DNA of 15,613 bases from CBDVBD01 sp965372135 (GCA_965372135.1 CBDVBD010000073.1:1-15613), one strand, 5' to 3'; positions 7,076 through 15,613 are shown, counted from the first letter of the stretch. Made by a program: numbers and translations. The notes: generated by a model not told the origin, from the sequence alone.

Positions 7076-8146
7076 GTGAAAATCCTGATTATAAAACTGC
7101 ATTATATCGGGGATGTGGTGATGATTACGCCTGCTTTGCGGCGTTTACGGCGGGCTTTCCCTGATGCTCAGATTGATGTTTTGATTGGGAATTGGTCCCG
7201 TCAAGTTATCATCAATAATCCTCATGTGAATGATGTTATTCCGGTGTCAGACGGTTGGTTTTCACTTAGTAATCCAATTAATTTCTTTTATTTATTCAAG
7301 TTGTTAAGTCGATTACGATCTGACCGTTATGATGGGGTTTTGGTGTTTCACAGCAATCCTGCGATTTGCAGATTTGGCCGCATGATTAGTGCACCGATTA
7401 CTATCGCCTATCATTACCAACGTGACGACTCTCCCCTGTACTCCTATTGGGACAAGAACCAGCATGATACGTTGAATGCCAATGCGTTGGTGGATAAATT
7501 TTGTCGGTTGATAGGTGACGCAAAGGTCGGTGAGAATTTTGATGATGATGTGGAGACAGAGTGGATTGTTGGGGAGGATGAATTGCGATGGGCGAAGGAT
7601 TTCCTGTTGTCTTTAGATATCCAGGATCCACCAGTGGTGATTCATCCCGGTGCCGGGGTACCGTCAAGGGGTGTCAGGAATGAAAAGCAGTGGTTTCCGG
7701 AAAAATTTGCAACATTGGTTCAGGGGTTAGCGGATCGTGGTGTGGGACCGGTTTTGTTGGAAGGGGCAGCATTTGAAGAACCGATTGCACAGAGGATCCA
7801 AGCGCTACTTCAGTTTCCGGTCAGATCGATCATGGGGATGACGGATCTGCGGGAAACAGCGGCTTTGTTGACCCTCAGTCGATTGTTGATTACCAATGAT
7901 ACCGGGACGATGCATATTGGTGGTGCGGTTGGGGTACCAACGGTGGCGATATTTGGTCCAACCGGCAGTAAGGAAAAGCTGCCGTTGAATGGCAGCTCCC
8001 GGGCGGTGCAGAGCGGTGTTCCCTGTAGTCCATGTATCTCTTTTTCTTTTGGCGGATGTCTTTTCGATGAGTATGAATGCATGAAGGAAATTTCGGTTGA
8101 AAGAGTATTGGAAACCATTGATAGTATAACAGCAGTTGAAGTTTGA
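7076..8146 (+). CDS. glycosyltransferase family 9 (heptosyltransferase-like)
   Basis: A 356-residue enzyme of normal length for family GT9, which includes ADP-heptose:LPS heptosyltransferases with a GT-B fold. The N-terminus MKILIIKLHYIGDVVMITPA is the family's standard opening. VIHPGAG at 188-194 and ITNDTGTMHIGGAVGVPTVA at about 272-291 form the C-terminal nucleotide-sugar site. Four cysteines (317, 320, 328, 335) with CM and a following acidic stretch match the cysteine-rich tail common in the family. It should add a sugar to the lipid-linked glycan; heptose is not proved. The start is GTG at 7076, chosen because it gives the family N-terminus exactly; the nearest AGG is about 15 bases upstream, so initiation looks weak. 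It lies just after the DUF4214 remnant. Confidence 0.9.
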   Translation: MKILIIKLHYIGDVVMITPALRRLRRAFPDAQIDVLIGNWSRQVIINNPHVNDVIPVSDGWFSLSNPINFFYLFKLLSRLRSDRYDGVLVFHSNPAICRFGRMISAPITIAYHYQRDDSPLYSYWDKNQHDTLNANALVDKFCRLIGDAKVGENFDDDVETEWIVGEDELRWAKDFLLSLDIQDPPVVIHPGAGVPSRGVRNEKQWFPEKFATLVQGLADRGVGPVLLEGAAFEEPIAQRIQALLQFPVRSIMGMTDLRETAALLTLSRLLITNDTGTMHIGGAVGVPTVAIFGPTGSKEKLPLNGSSRAVQSGVPCSPCISFSFGGCLFDEYECMKEISVERVLETIDSITAVEV

Positions 8147-8184
8147 TTGGGAAGGATTGCTGGATCATTTTGTTAGATTAGGCG

Positions 8185-9216
8185 ATGGAGGTAGATTCGA
8201 ACATGACCACAAACGGTGATTTAGAATATTCACCCAGTGTTTCTGTAATTATCCCGGCTTACAACGGCGAAGCGACTATCCGGGAGACACTGCAATCCTT
8301 AAAGGAACAAGATTATCAGGGTGCTTTAGAGGTGATTGTTGTTGATGATGGATCTACCGATAGCACTCCGGAAATTGCTCGCGAGTACGCTGATAAAGTG
8401 ATTTTGCAGGACAACAAGGGACCTGGAGTTGCCCGGAACCGTGGGGCAAAGGAAGCAACCGGTGAAGTCATCGTGTTTACCGATTCGGATTGTGTATTGA
8501 CACCACAGTTTATTACGGAAATTGTAAAACCGCTTCACGATCCGGAAGTGGTGGGTTCACAGGGGCAGTATGGTAGCTGCGATGAGAATTTGATGGCTCG
8601 GTTCATGCATCATGAGTTACATGAACGATTTCGCCGAGAGAAGGATTTAGATAATTTATACTGGGTGGGGACTCATTCCGCCTGTTATCGAAGGGATGTG
8701 TTTTTAGCGGCGGGTGGTTTCTATGAAGATTCGTTTGTGCGGGGGGAAGATTTGGAGTTATCACAACGATTGACGGAAGATGGACATCGGATGGTTCTAA
8801 ACCCAAACGCACTGCTGCATCATCACCATCCGACTTCGCTGAGGAAATACATCGCCAGCAAGTATGCTCGAGCCTATTGGATGATTTGGTTTTACAAGAA
8901 GTATCCGAAACGCATTACAAACGATCCGATCACTCCCCCGGCACGGAAGTTGATGATGGTGTTTATTGCTTTGGGAGTGGGTGCAATTCCCTTTGCGTTT
9001 TTGTGGTCACCAATATGGTATTTTGTGATATTGAATTGGGTGTTGACCCTTGTGTCCACACTTCCATTTGCGATACGGACATTTTTTAAAGATCCGATGG
9101 TGGGGTTGGTGGCACCCTGGATTATGATTTTACGAAGCGTGGTGTTTATTTTGGGATTTGGTGCTGGGTTATGGTCCTATATCCGGAAACGGGGGTTTGA
9201 CAAGGTGTCGTATTAA
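8185..9216 (+). CDS. glycosyltransferase family 2, membrane-anchored
   Basis: A 343-residue GT-A enzyme. Residues 19-26 (VSVIIPAY) and VDDGSTDS (53-60) bind the nucleotide-sugar. TDSD (99-102) supplies the metal-binding acidic residues. GED (187-189) holds the likely catalytic acid. No processive QxxRW motif is seen. Two or three hydrophobic segments (about 256-275, 277-297, 306-328) anchor it to the inner membrane. It probably adds a sugar to the undecaprenyl-linked unit; donor and acceptor are unknown. An internal ATG at 8203, with GGAGG at 8187-8191, is an equally good start and would remove six residues; I keep the outer ATG as the conservative boundary. It follows GT9 by 38 bases and precedes the deacetylase by 31. 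Confidence 0.9.
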   Translation: MEVDSNMTTNGDLEYSPSVSVIIPAYNGEATIRETLQSLKEQDYQGALEVIVVDDGSTDSTPEIAREYADKVILQDNKGPGVARNRGAKEATGEVIVFTDSDCVLTPQFITEIVKPLHDPEVVGSQGQYGSCDENLMARFMHHELHERFRREKDLDNLYWVGTHSACYRRDVFLAAGGFYEDSFVRGEDLELSQRLTEDGHRMVLNPNALLHHHHPTSLRKYIASKYARAYWMIWFYKKYPKRITNDPITPPARKLMMVFIALGVGAIPFAFLWSPIWYFVILNWVLTLVSTLPFAIRTFFKDPMVGLVAPWIMILRSVVFILGFGAGLWSYIRKRGFDKVSY

Positions 9217-9247
9217 ACATTAGCCTGTAGGAGATTCAGTACTTGAT

Positions 9248-10093
9248 ATGGATCAGGAAAATCAGCCGGTTAATTTTCTTTCGATCGATGTGGAAGATTG
9301 GTTTCATGTCACTAATTACGCTGGAGTTATCCCCAGGTCTGATTGGGAACACTTGGAAGATCGTCTTCCAATTAGCCTTAGCAAGGTATTGGATATTATA
9401 GATGACTATGATGTTAGGGCGACGTTTTTTGTGTTAGGGTGGGTTGCTGAACGAAATCCGGAACTTGTGAGAATTATTGTCGATAGGGGACATGAAGTGG
9501 CATCGCATGGTTATGAGCATGGGCTGCTTTATGATTTGGGACCTGATAGGTTTAAACAGGATTTGTTACGAGGTTTAGAGTTAGTTTCTGCAATCACGGG
9601 GTCCGAGATTATCGGGTATCGGGCGCCAAGTTTTACGGTAACGCGTGATACTGAATGGGTGTATTCGTTACTTTCTGAAGCGGGGATTCGTTATGACAGC
9701 AGTGTATATCCGCTGAAACGTCGGCGTTGTGGGATTCCGGATGCACCATTGGTGCCGTATGATGTTGACACGCCATCGGGATCGGTTCGGGAATTTCCCA
9801 TTGCGACTCTGGAAATAGGAGGATTTCGGTTTCCGGTGGGTGGAGGTGGGTATTTTCGGTTGTTTCCGTATTGGGTGACATCCAAGGCAATCAAGACGTT
9901 GAATAGGAAAGGGATACCGGCGGTGTTCTATCTACATCCCTGGGAATTGGATCCGGATCAGCCGGTGCCTGCCGGTGTGCCGTGGCGGCATCGGTGGAAA
10001 CATCGTGTAAATATGAAGCGTACCGAATATAAATTCCGGCGGCTTTGCGAAGAGTTCGAATTTCAGCCTTTATATCGGGGAATGGATAAATAG
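9248..10093 (+). CDS. polysaccharide deacetylase, XrtA/PEP-CTERM-locus type
   Basis: A 281-residue NodB-type carbohydrate esterase (CE4). SIDVEDW (12-18) holds the first catalytic/metal aspartates. SHGYEH (86-91) gives the HxxxH zinc ligands. GYRAPSF (123-129) and FYLHPWEL (227-234) are the later NodB motifs. The SIDVEDW opening and the C-terminal RWKHR...FRRL region resemble the NodB + DUF3473 subfamily found in exosortase XrtA/PEP-CTERM polysaccharide loci (TIGR03006, from memory). It would remove acetyl groups from N-acetylated sugars of the exported polymer, giving it positive charge. No signal peptide is seen, so the site of action is unclear. The ATG at 9248 is the only candidate; AGGAG lies 14 bases upstream, a long spacing. 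Exosortase itself is not in the window. Confidence 0.92.
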   Translation: MDQENQPVNFLSIDVEDWFHVTNYAGVIPRSDWEHLEDRLPISLSKVLDIIDDYDVRATFFVLGWVAERNPELVRIIVDRGHEVASHGYEHGLLYDLGPDRFKQDLLRGLELVSAITGSEIIGYRAPSFTVTRDTEWVYSLLSEAGIRYDSSVYPLKRRRCGIPDAPLVPYDVDTPSGSVREFPIATLEIGGFRFPVGGGGYFRLFPYWVTSKAIKTLNRKGIPAVFYLHPWELDPDQPVPAGVPWRHRWKHRVNMKRTEYKFRRLCEEFEFQPLYRGMDK

Positions 10094-10107
10094 GGTTCTT
10101 AGATACT

Positions 10108-11490
10108 ATGTCATCGTCCTCTGAAAAAACCATATTATTGGTGTCGGATTTTATCGCCATCAACATATCGTATGTGGCGTACTATATGCTGCGGTTTCGA
10201 TCCGGTTTGTTTCCGATGATGGATGATGTGGCGTTATTATTGCCTTCGTTGGTGGTATCGGTGTTTTGGATTGCATTATTGGCACTACGCGGGCATTACC
10301 GGATCAAACATGTTCCCTCTCGTTTTGATATTTTTATAGGAGTGGCGAAAAGCACATTTCTTGGGGTGTTGGTTCTTTTTATCGTGTTTTCACCAGCACA
10401 GAATCCGTTTGGGGCGACCCGGCTGATTATGGGGGTGTATTGGGGAATGCTAATGTTAACAGTTGGGGGATCGCGGGTGCTGATCCGAACGGTGCAGAGG
10501 GAACTTCTGATTCGGGGTATAGGGCACAGTAATACCGTTCTTGTGGGTTCAGGACCTGAAGCGTATGAGGTGGTAAAGCAACTGCGTCGCTATCCTGAAT
10601 TAGGTTATCGTATCGTAGGTTATGTCAATGGGCAATCGCAGGAAGCGGGGGAAGATTTCCCACCGAATTTAGGTGCACGGGAGGATTTACCGGAAATTCT
10701 TGGCAGGTATGATGTGCGTGATGTGATTGTGGCATTGGTGAATTCGGATCACCGGGAGCTGCTCTCTATAGTGGGACTGTGCAGTATGCATAACGTACGT
10801 GTTAAAGTCATCCCTGATTTGTTTGAGATTCTCAGCGGCAGAGCTCGGACGCATCAGCTTTGGGGGGTGCCGTTAGTTGAAGTACAACCGGATTTAATGC
10901 CGCCATGGCAGAAGGTGGCAAAAGAAGCGATGGACGTGTTAGTGTCGTTGGTTTTGTTGATTATAGCGTTACCGGTGATGCTTGTTACTGCAATTGCGAT
11001 AAGCATTGATTCTAAGGGTCCGGTATTTTACCGACAGTATCGAGTGGGAAAGGGAGGCAGGGAATTTACATTGGTCAAGTTTCGGTCGATGGTTAAAGAT
11101 GCGGAATCACAAACCGGCGCAGTGTGGGCTGGGAAGAAAGATCCACGAGTAACTTGGATCGGAAAGATAATTCGGCATACTCGGATCGATGAACTACCGC
11201 AGTTGATCAATGTATTGAAGGGGGAGATGAGTTTAGTGGGACCGCGTCCGGAACGTCCTGAATTTGTGGATAAGTTTATCAGGGACATTCCGTTTTATGG
11301 ACGTAGGTTGAATGTAAAACCAGGATTAACGGGCTGGGCGCAGGTGAAACATAAATACGATGAAAGCGTGGAAGATGTGCAGAAGAAAATCAGGTATGAT
11401 TTATTTTATTTGGAGAATATGTCTCTCAGTTTAGATTTAAAGATTTTACTCAATACGATTTGGGTGATACTAAGGGGAAAGGGTCAGTAA
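10108..11490 (+). CDS. exopolysaccharide polyprenyl glycosylphosphotransferase
   Basis: A 460-residue WcaJ/WbaP-type enzyme that transfers a sugar-1-phosphate to undecaprenyl phosphate, the first step of repeat-unit synthesis. About four membrane segments lie in residues 8-120. A Rossmann-like CoA-binding region follows near 140-260 (TVLVGSGPEAYE, YRIVGYV). A fifth hydrophobic segment is at 276-299. The bacterial sugar transferase domain then has KFRSM (324-328), DAE (331-333), DELPQLINVLKGEMSLVGPR (361-380) and PGLTGWAQV (405-413), all family hallmarks. Only 14 bases separate it from the deacetylase. AGGG at 10092-10095 is the nearest ribosome site. The donor (glucose, galactose or another) cannot be assigned. 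Its presence last in the locus, followed closely by serS, is unusual. Confidence 0.93.
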   Translation: MSSSSEKTILLVSDFIAINISYVAYYMLRFRSGLFPMMDDVALLLPSLVVSVFWIALLALRGHYRIKHVPSRFDIFIGVAKSTFLGVLVLFIVFSPAQNPFGATRLIMGVYWGMLMLTVGGSRVLIRTVQRELLIRGIGHSNTVLVGSGPEAYEVVKQLRRYPELGYRIVGYVNGQSQEAGEDFPPNLGAREDLPEILGRYDVRDVIVALVNSDHRELLSIVGLCSMHNVRVKVIPDLFEILSGRARTHQLWGVPLVEVQPDLMPPWQKVAKEAMDVLVSLVLLIIALPVMLVTAIAISIDSKGPVFYRQYRVGKGGREFTLVKFRSMVKDAESQTGAVWAGKKDPRVTWIGKIIRHTRIDELPQLINVLKGEMSLVGPRPERPEFVDKFIRDIPFYGRRLNVKPGLTGWAQVKHKYDESVEDVQKKIRYDLFYLENMSLSLDLKILLNTIWVILRGKGQ

Positions 11491-11505
11491 GGGCAAGGAT
11501 TAACT

Positions 11506-12783
11506 ATGTTGGACATTCAGCGTATCCGGAACGAACCTGGAGTAGTTACTGCTGGGATAAAGCGTAAGGGGGTGGAAGTTGATATATCCGAGATTCAGGA
11601 GTTGGACAAGCAATGGCGGGAGCTGTTGGCGGATACCGATACTCTACGACATCAGAGGAACAAGACATCGCAGGAAATCAGTCAGATGGCGAAGGAGGGG
11701 AAGGATTTTTCCGCTATCCGGGAACAGATGAAGGCGATTGCGGAGGAGATTCGGAACAAAGAGGAGACCCTCCGAGAGATTGAAGCGGCAATTCACGAGA
11801 AGATGTTGTGGATTCCGAATTTACCTCACGAATCGGCACCGGATGGATTGGATCCGAAAAATAATGTGGAGATTCGGCAATGGGGGATGGATAAGCGGAC
11901 GTTTGATTATCCGTTGAAAGATCATTTGGAGTTGGGGGAGGCGTTGGATATATTGGATTTTCCACGGGGATCTAAGGTGGCGGGATCCGGGTTTCCTTTA
12001 TACAAGGGATTGGGAGCCTCGTTGGAACGGGCATTGTTGAATTTTATGCTGGATGTTCAGGTCAAGGAACGAGGATACCGGGAAGTGTTTCCACCATTTA
12101 TTGTCAATCGGGATTCCATGGTGGGTTCGGGACAACTGCCGAAGATGGAAGGGGATATGTATCACTGTGAGGTTGATGATTTGTTTTTGGTTCCTACGGC
12201 GGAGGTTCCAATCACCAACCTACACCGGGACGAGATATTGAGGGAAGAACAGCTCCCGGTCAAGTATGCGGGTTATTCGGCGTGTTTTCGACGGGAAGCG
12301 GGTTCGTACGGCAAGGACACTCGGGGATTTTTGCGAGTGCATCAGTTCAACAAGGTGGAATTGGTGAAGTTTGTGCATCCGGAGCAGTCGTATCAGGAAC
12401 TGGAGTCACTACTGGCGGACGCGGAGTTGATTTTACAGATGTTAGAAATTCCGTACCGGGTGATGGATTTGTGTGCAGGTGATCTGAGTTTTGCAGCATC
12501 GAAGTGTTACGATATCGAAGTGTGGGCGCCGGCGGAACAGGCGTGGTTGGAGGCTTCATCGTGCTCCAATTTCGAAGATTTTCAAGCGCGGAGAATGAAT
12601 ATCCGTTTCCGACCAGTCGATAGTAAGAAGACGCAATTCGTGCATACATTGAACGGGTCCGGGTTGGCGACGTCGCGGTTGATGGTGGCGCTGTTAGAGA
12701 ACTTCCAGACTGATGAGGGCACCATCGCCGTTCCGGAGGTATTGAGACCGTATTTAGGGGAATCGATGATCGGGTTTCCGTAA
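11506..12783 (+). CDS. serS: seryl-tRNA synthetase
   Basis: A 425-residue class II synthetase that charges tRNA(Ser) in the cytoplasm, of normal length for bacterial SerRS. The N-terminal coiled coil that grips the tRNA variable arm spans about residues 28-105 (rich in E, K, Q, R). The catalytic domain has TAEVP (231-235) in the serine/AMP site, motif 2 around FRREAGSYGKDTRGFLRVHQ (261-280) and motif 3 as GSGLATSRLMVALLEN (384-399). AAGGA ends six bases before the ATG. The gene begins only 15 bases after the glycosylphosphotransferase, so it is probably read through from the polysaccharide genes. No leader hairpin or T-box-like region fits into that gap. Confidence 0.97.
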   Translation: MLDIQRIRNEPGVVTAGIKRKGVEVDISEIQELDKQWRELLADTDTLRHQRNKTSQEISQMAKEGKDFSAIREQMKAIAEEIRNKEETLREIEAAIHEKMLWIPNLPHESAPDGLDPKNNVEIRQWGMDKRTFDYPLKDHLELGEALDILDFPRGSKVAGSGFPLYKGLGASLERALLNFMLDVQVKERGYREVFPPFIVNRDSMVGSGQLPKMEGDMYHCEVDDLFLVPTAEVPITNLHRDEILREEQLPVKYAGYSACFRREAGSYGKDTRGFLRVHQFNKVELVKFVHPEQSYQELESLLADAELILQMLEIPYRVMDLCAGDLSFAASKCYDIEVWAPAEQAWLEASSCSNFEDFQARRMNIRFRPVDSKKTQFVHTLNGSGLATSRLMVALLENFQTDEGTIAVPEVLRPYLGESMIGFP

Positions 12784-12823
12784 CTGTTTCGATTTGTCGG
12801 ATTCTTAATCTTACGAGGAGAAG

Positions 12824-14170
12824 ATGCGAATTATCATATTAGGTGCCGGGGAATCGGGTTTTCATTTGGCAAGGATGTTGTCATTGGAAAACCACGACAT
12901 CAGTATCATTGACCCGGATGTCGCTAACATCGAAAAAGTCCGGAATATGCTGGATGTTCAGGCATTCGCGGGGCACGGCACCAATTTTAATATCCTGAAG
13001 GATGCCGGGATTCATCATGCGGATATGTTGGTGGCGGTGACGTCCACGGATGAGGTCAATATTTTGGCGTGTATGATTGCTAAAAGGTTGGAAGTTGATA
13101 TCACGGTAGCTCGGATTCGCAACGAAGAGTATATCGGTGAGAATTCGCCAATTCCACTGCATCCATTAGGGGTGGATTTGGCGGTCAATCCGGAAAATGA
13201 GACTTCCAATGAAATTTTGCGGCTGATTAAGTATCCACAAGTGTCGGATTTATTGGAGTTTGAAGAAGGTCGTGTGGCTTTGGTTGGAGTGAAGCTGGAT
13301 GCCGATTCTCCGGTATTGGGGAAACCGTTGTATGATTTGGCGCAGATGTTTCCCGAGTTGACATATCGGATTGTGGTGGTGTCCCGGGAAGCGGAAGCTA
13401 TTGTTCCTACAGGAAATGATGTGTTACAGGCGAACGACAGTATCTATATTATGGCGCTGAAGGAATCGCTTTCGGAATTGTTTCCGATTTTAGGGAAGAA
13501 GGCTGAAGAGATCAAGAATGTAATGATTTTAGGGGGTGGGAAGATTGGACGGGCGGTAGCATCCAACTTAGAAAAGGATAAGAAATTTCATGTGAAGTTG
13601 ATTGAATCCAATCAAGAAAAATCGCGGTGGGTAGCGGAACATTTGAAGAATACCATGGTGGTATATGGGGATGGCACGGATATCGATTTGATGGCGGCGG
13701 AAGGTATTCTGGACATGGATATGTATATTGCGGTGACCGATGATGACGAGAATAATATTGTATCATCGTTGGTGGCAAGGCATTTGAAAGTAGAGCATAC
13801 TATCACGTTGATCAGTAAATCGGATTATTTTCCGGTAATCAAAGCGATTGGGTTGGATTTGGCTGTTAATAAAAAGTTTGTGATGGCGAATACAGTGATG
13901 CGGTTCATTCGGCATGGGCGAATTGTAACGATGGCGGCATTGAAGGGGATTCAAGGGGATATGATCGAGTTTCAGGTTTCCGCCAAGTCAAAGATTGTTG
14001 GGAAATTCCTCAGGGAGCTTGATTTTCCCCATGGGGCGTTGGTGGCGGCGATTTGCCATAATGATAAGGTGTCTATTGCTACGGGCGATAGTAAGATTTA
14101 TGTGGGAGACCGGGTGATAGTGTACACCTTGCCGTCGTCGGAGAAGGAGGTTATTAAGTTATTTGATTAA
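12824..14170 (+). CDS. trkA: Trk potassium uptake protein TrkA
   Basis: A 448-residue cytosolic protein with the tandem layout of TrkA: two RCK units, each with a nucleotide-binding Rossmann half and a regulatory C half. The first dinucleotide-binding loop is GAGESG (7-12) with an acidic D30 at the end of the second strand. The second is GGGKIG (237-242) with E261 in the equivalent place. TrkA binds NAD(H)/ATP and gates the TrkH channel. A strong Shine-Dalgarno, GAGGAG (12815-12820), precedes the ATG by three bases. It starts 40 bases after serS and is followed 33 bases later by trkH, so the two potassium genes are together. Confidence 0.96.
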   Translation: MRIIILGAGESGFHLARMLSLENHDISIIDPDVANIEKVRNMLDVQAFAGHGTNFNILKDAGIHHADMLVAVTSTDEVNILACMIAKRLEVDITVARIRNEEYIGENSPIPLHPLGVDLAVNPENETSNEILRLIKYPQVSDLLEFEEGRVALVGVKLDADSPVLGKPLYDLAQMFPELTYRIVVVSREAEAIVPTGNDVLQANDSIYIMALKESLSELFPILGKKAEEIKNVMILGGGKIGRAVASNLEKDKKFHVKLIESNQEKSRWVAEHLKNTMVVYGDGTDIDLMAAEGILDMDMYIAVTDDDENNIVSSLVARHLKVEHTITLISKSDYFPVIKAIGLDLAVNKKFVMANTVMRFIRHGRIVTMAALKGIQGDMIEFQVSAKSKIVGKFLRELDFPHGALVAAICHNDKVSIATGDSKIYVGDRVIVYTLPSSEKEVIKLFD

Positions 14171-14190
14171 ATACATTGGACATAATTTCC

Positions 14191-14196
14191 GAGGGG
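14191..14196 (+). promoter_or_regulatory. Shine-Dalgarno fixing the TTG start of trkH
   Basis: GAGGGG ends seven bases before TTG at 14204. There is no ATG in frame nearby and the product's first hydrophobic segment begins directly after, so this site supports TTG initiation. Confidence 0.7.
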
Positions 14197-14203
14197 TATC
14201 GGA

Positions 14204-15613
14204 TTGAATTGGGCGCTGATACTTAAGAGCATCGGCGGGGTGCTGATTTTCTTGGCGGCATCGATGATAGCGCCGTTGGCATGGGCGTTGTACTATAGGG
14301 AATCGGATGTTTGGGCGTTTGTGGTTTCAGTGGTGCTTACGGCTGCGGTCGGATTCGCACTGCGTGCGGTGTTTCGTCCGAAAGCTGATTTTGGGATGCG
14401 GGAGGGATTTGCGATTGTAACATTCGGATGGTTATCGGCGGTGTTGTTCGGTGCGCTGCCGTTTCTATTTACCGGCGTGTTGGGGAGTGTTACTAATACC
14501 TTTTTCGAAACCATGTCGGGATTTACCACCACCGGAGCATCGATTTTAATCGATATCGAGTCATTACCTCGTGGGATGTTGTTTTGGCGCAGCATGACGC
14601 ATTGGTTGGGGGGGATGGGGATTATTGTATTGTTCTTAGCGGTACTGCCGTTATTGGGGGTGGGTGGAGTGCAGTTGTTCAAGGCGGAAGCACCGGGTCC
14701 GGTCAAGGATAAGTTGACGCCTCGGATCAAGGAAACAGCGCGTATTTTGTGGATGGTGTATGTGGCGCTTTCCGGGTTGGAAACCGTTTTATTGATGTTC
14801 GGGGGGATGAGCTTGTTCGATGCATTATGTCATACCTTCGGCACAATGGCGACGGGGGGATTTTCCACCCGGAATTCTTCCATTGCAGCATTTGACAGCG
14901 CCTATATCGACTACGTGATTATTGTGTTTATGTTTTTAGCCGGGACTAATTTCGCATTGCATTTTCGAGCGATTACCGGTCGGGTATTTGGCTATTTTCG
15001 TAATGCGGAATTTATTGGGTATCTTGGAATTACTTTAGTTTGTGCCTTGATTGTTTTTGGCGCTGTCCGGTTTCAATATTATGATTCTACAGCGGATGCA
15101 GTTCGGTATACTTTATTTCAAGTGGTTGCTATCGGGACAACTACAGGATATGCAACCGCTAATTTTGAAGCATGGCCGGTGGTCACGCAGTTGATTTTAG
15201 TGTTTTTAATGTTGGTAGGTGGGATGTCTGGGTCCACCGGAGGTGGGTTGAAGGTGTACCGGATTATGGTGTCATTTAAGCATGCTCATGTGCATCTACG
15301 AAAGCTGATTCATCCTCATGCGGTGATTCCGGTGCGAATGGGGCGGGTGGTGGTACATGATGATTTGGTTGGAAATATTGTGGGTTTGGTGTTGTTATAT
15401 GTGATATTGTTTTTAGCTGCCTGTTCAGTGATGACAATACTAGGGTTGGACTTAGTGTCGGCGGGGACATCGGTGATCGCATGTTTAAGCAATATTGGTC
15501 CTGGATTGGGGTCAGTGGGACCGACGGATAATTATGCGCATATCCCGTTTGTGGGGAAGTGGGTGTTGTTCTGGTGTATGTTATTGGGTCGGTTGGAAAT
15601 ATACACAGTGTTG
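14204..15613 (+). CDS. trkH: Trk potassium transporter membrane subunit TrkH, 3' end missing
   Basis: An open frame of 470 codons running off the window end, about a dozen residues short of the usual ~480. It has the four pore-loop filter regions of the TrkH/KtrB superfamily: FTTTGAS (107-113), TMATGGFST (214-222), GTTTGYAT (311-318) and NIGPGLGS (430-437), separated by hydrophobic segments. It conducts K+ across the inner membrane and is gated by the TrkA product encoded just upstream. The start is TTG at 14204, backed by GAGGGG upstream; 33 bases follow trkA. The GGMSGSTGGGLK stretch (339-350) is also typical. The final residues present (LGRLEIYTVL) match the expected end of the family. High confidence in identity; the true 3' end is outside the window. 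Confidence 0.95.
   Translation, partial: MNWALILKSIGGVLIFLAASMIAPLAWALYYRESDVWAFVVSVVLTAAVGFALRAVFRPKADFGMREGFAIVTFGWLSAVLFGALPFLFTGVLGSVTNTFFETMSGFTTTGASILIDIESLPRGMLFWRSMTHWLGGMGIIVLFLAVLPLLGVGGVQLFKAEAPGPVKDKLTPRIKETARILWMVYVALSGLETVLLMFGGMSLFDALCHTFGTMATGGFSTRNSSIAAFDSAYIDYVIIVFMFLAGTNFALHFRAITGRVFGYFRNAEFIGYLGITLVCALIVFGAVRFQYYDSTADAVRYTLFQVVAIGTTTGYATANFEAWPVVTQLILVFLMLVGGMSGSTGGGLKVYRIMVSFKHAHVHLRKLIHPHAVIPVRMGRVVVHDDLVGNIVGLVLLYVILFLAACSVMTILGLDLVSAGTSVIACLSNIGPGLGSVGPTDNYAHIPFVGKWVLFWCMLLGRLEIYTVL

Noticed and set aside
11491..11505. T-box or other riboswitch ahead of serS
   Set aside because: The gap is only 15 bases, too short for any leader structure.
14293..14730. 145-codon open frame on the - strand
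   Set aside because: It lies wholly inside trkH, whose four filter motifs are clear; its proline- and asparagine-rich product is a mirror of the G/T-rich coding strand.
1..15613. CRISPR array, tRNA or rRNA gene, insertion sequence
   Set aside because: No spaced identical repeats, no tRNA-like cloverleaf, no rRNA signature and no transposase motif were seen on reading.

Overview
The window is bacterial: dense, entirely + strand coding, with short gaps, a mix of ATG, GTG and TTG starts, and several recognisable Shine-Dalgarno sequences. A predicted outer-membrane beta-barrel next to polysaccharide genes indicates a diderm (Gram-negative type) cell. The mix of a DUF6754-type conserved membrane cluster, an XrtA/PEP-CTERM-style polysaccharide deacetylase and a Wzi-like barrel with an SLH-like N-terminus suggests an uncultured lineage near the FCB group (Zixibacteria, KSB1 or Marinimicrobia-like). 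That placement is an impression from gene content and is not proved here. The + strand is visibly G- and T-rich, as expected of a leading strand.

Region 1 (1-3361) is a four-gene membrane module of unknown function. It holds the C-terminal part of an FN3-plus-DUF6754-like membrane protein, a six-segment membrane protein, a protein with a soluble alpha/beta domain between two membrane anchors, and another polytopic membrane protein. The last two genes overlap by one base (TAATG). Two of the gaps carry a GTGTGAAAGTG-type repeat, and the first gap carries an inverted repeat. This module is the best candidate for an undescribed system.

Region 2 (3362-3542) is a boundary. It has the repeat, two poly-C tracts with a terminator-like hairpin, and then a sigma-70-like promoter placed so close to the next ATG that the transcript would be nearly leaderless.

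Region 3 (3543-11490) is an exopolysaccharide/capsule locus. It encodes a Wzi-like outer-membrane barrel, a Wzx-type flippase, a broken DUF4214-repeat gene (frameshifted, no start, easily missed), a GT9 glycosyltransferase, a GT2 glycosyltransferase, an XrtA-type polysaccharide deacetylase and a polyprenyl glycosylphosphotransferase that would start the repeat unit. No polymerase (Wzy), export channel (Wza), co-polymerase/kinase (Wzc) or exosortase is visible, so the pathway must be completed elsewhere.

Region 4 (11506-15613) follows 15 bases later in the same direction: serS, then trkA and trkH for potassium uptake. TrkH starts at TTG and runs off the window end about a dozen residues short of the usual length. 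Together the genes could supply cell-surface polysaccharide assembly followed by housekeeping functions in one long transcription unit.
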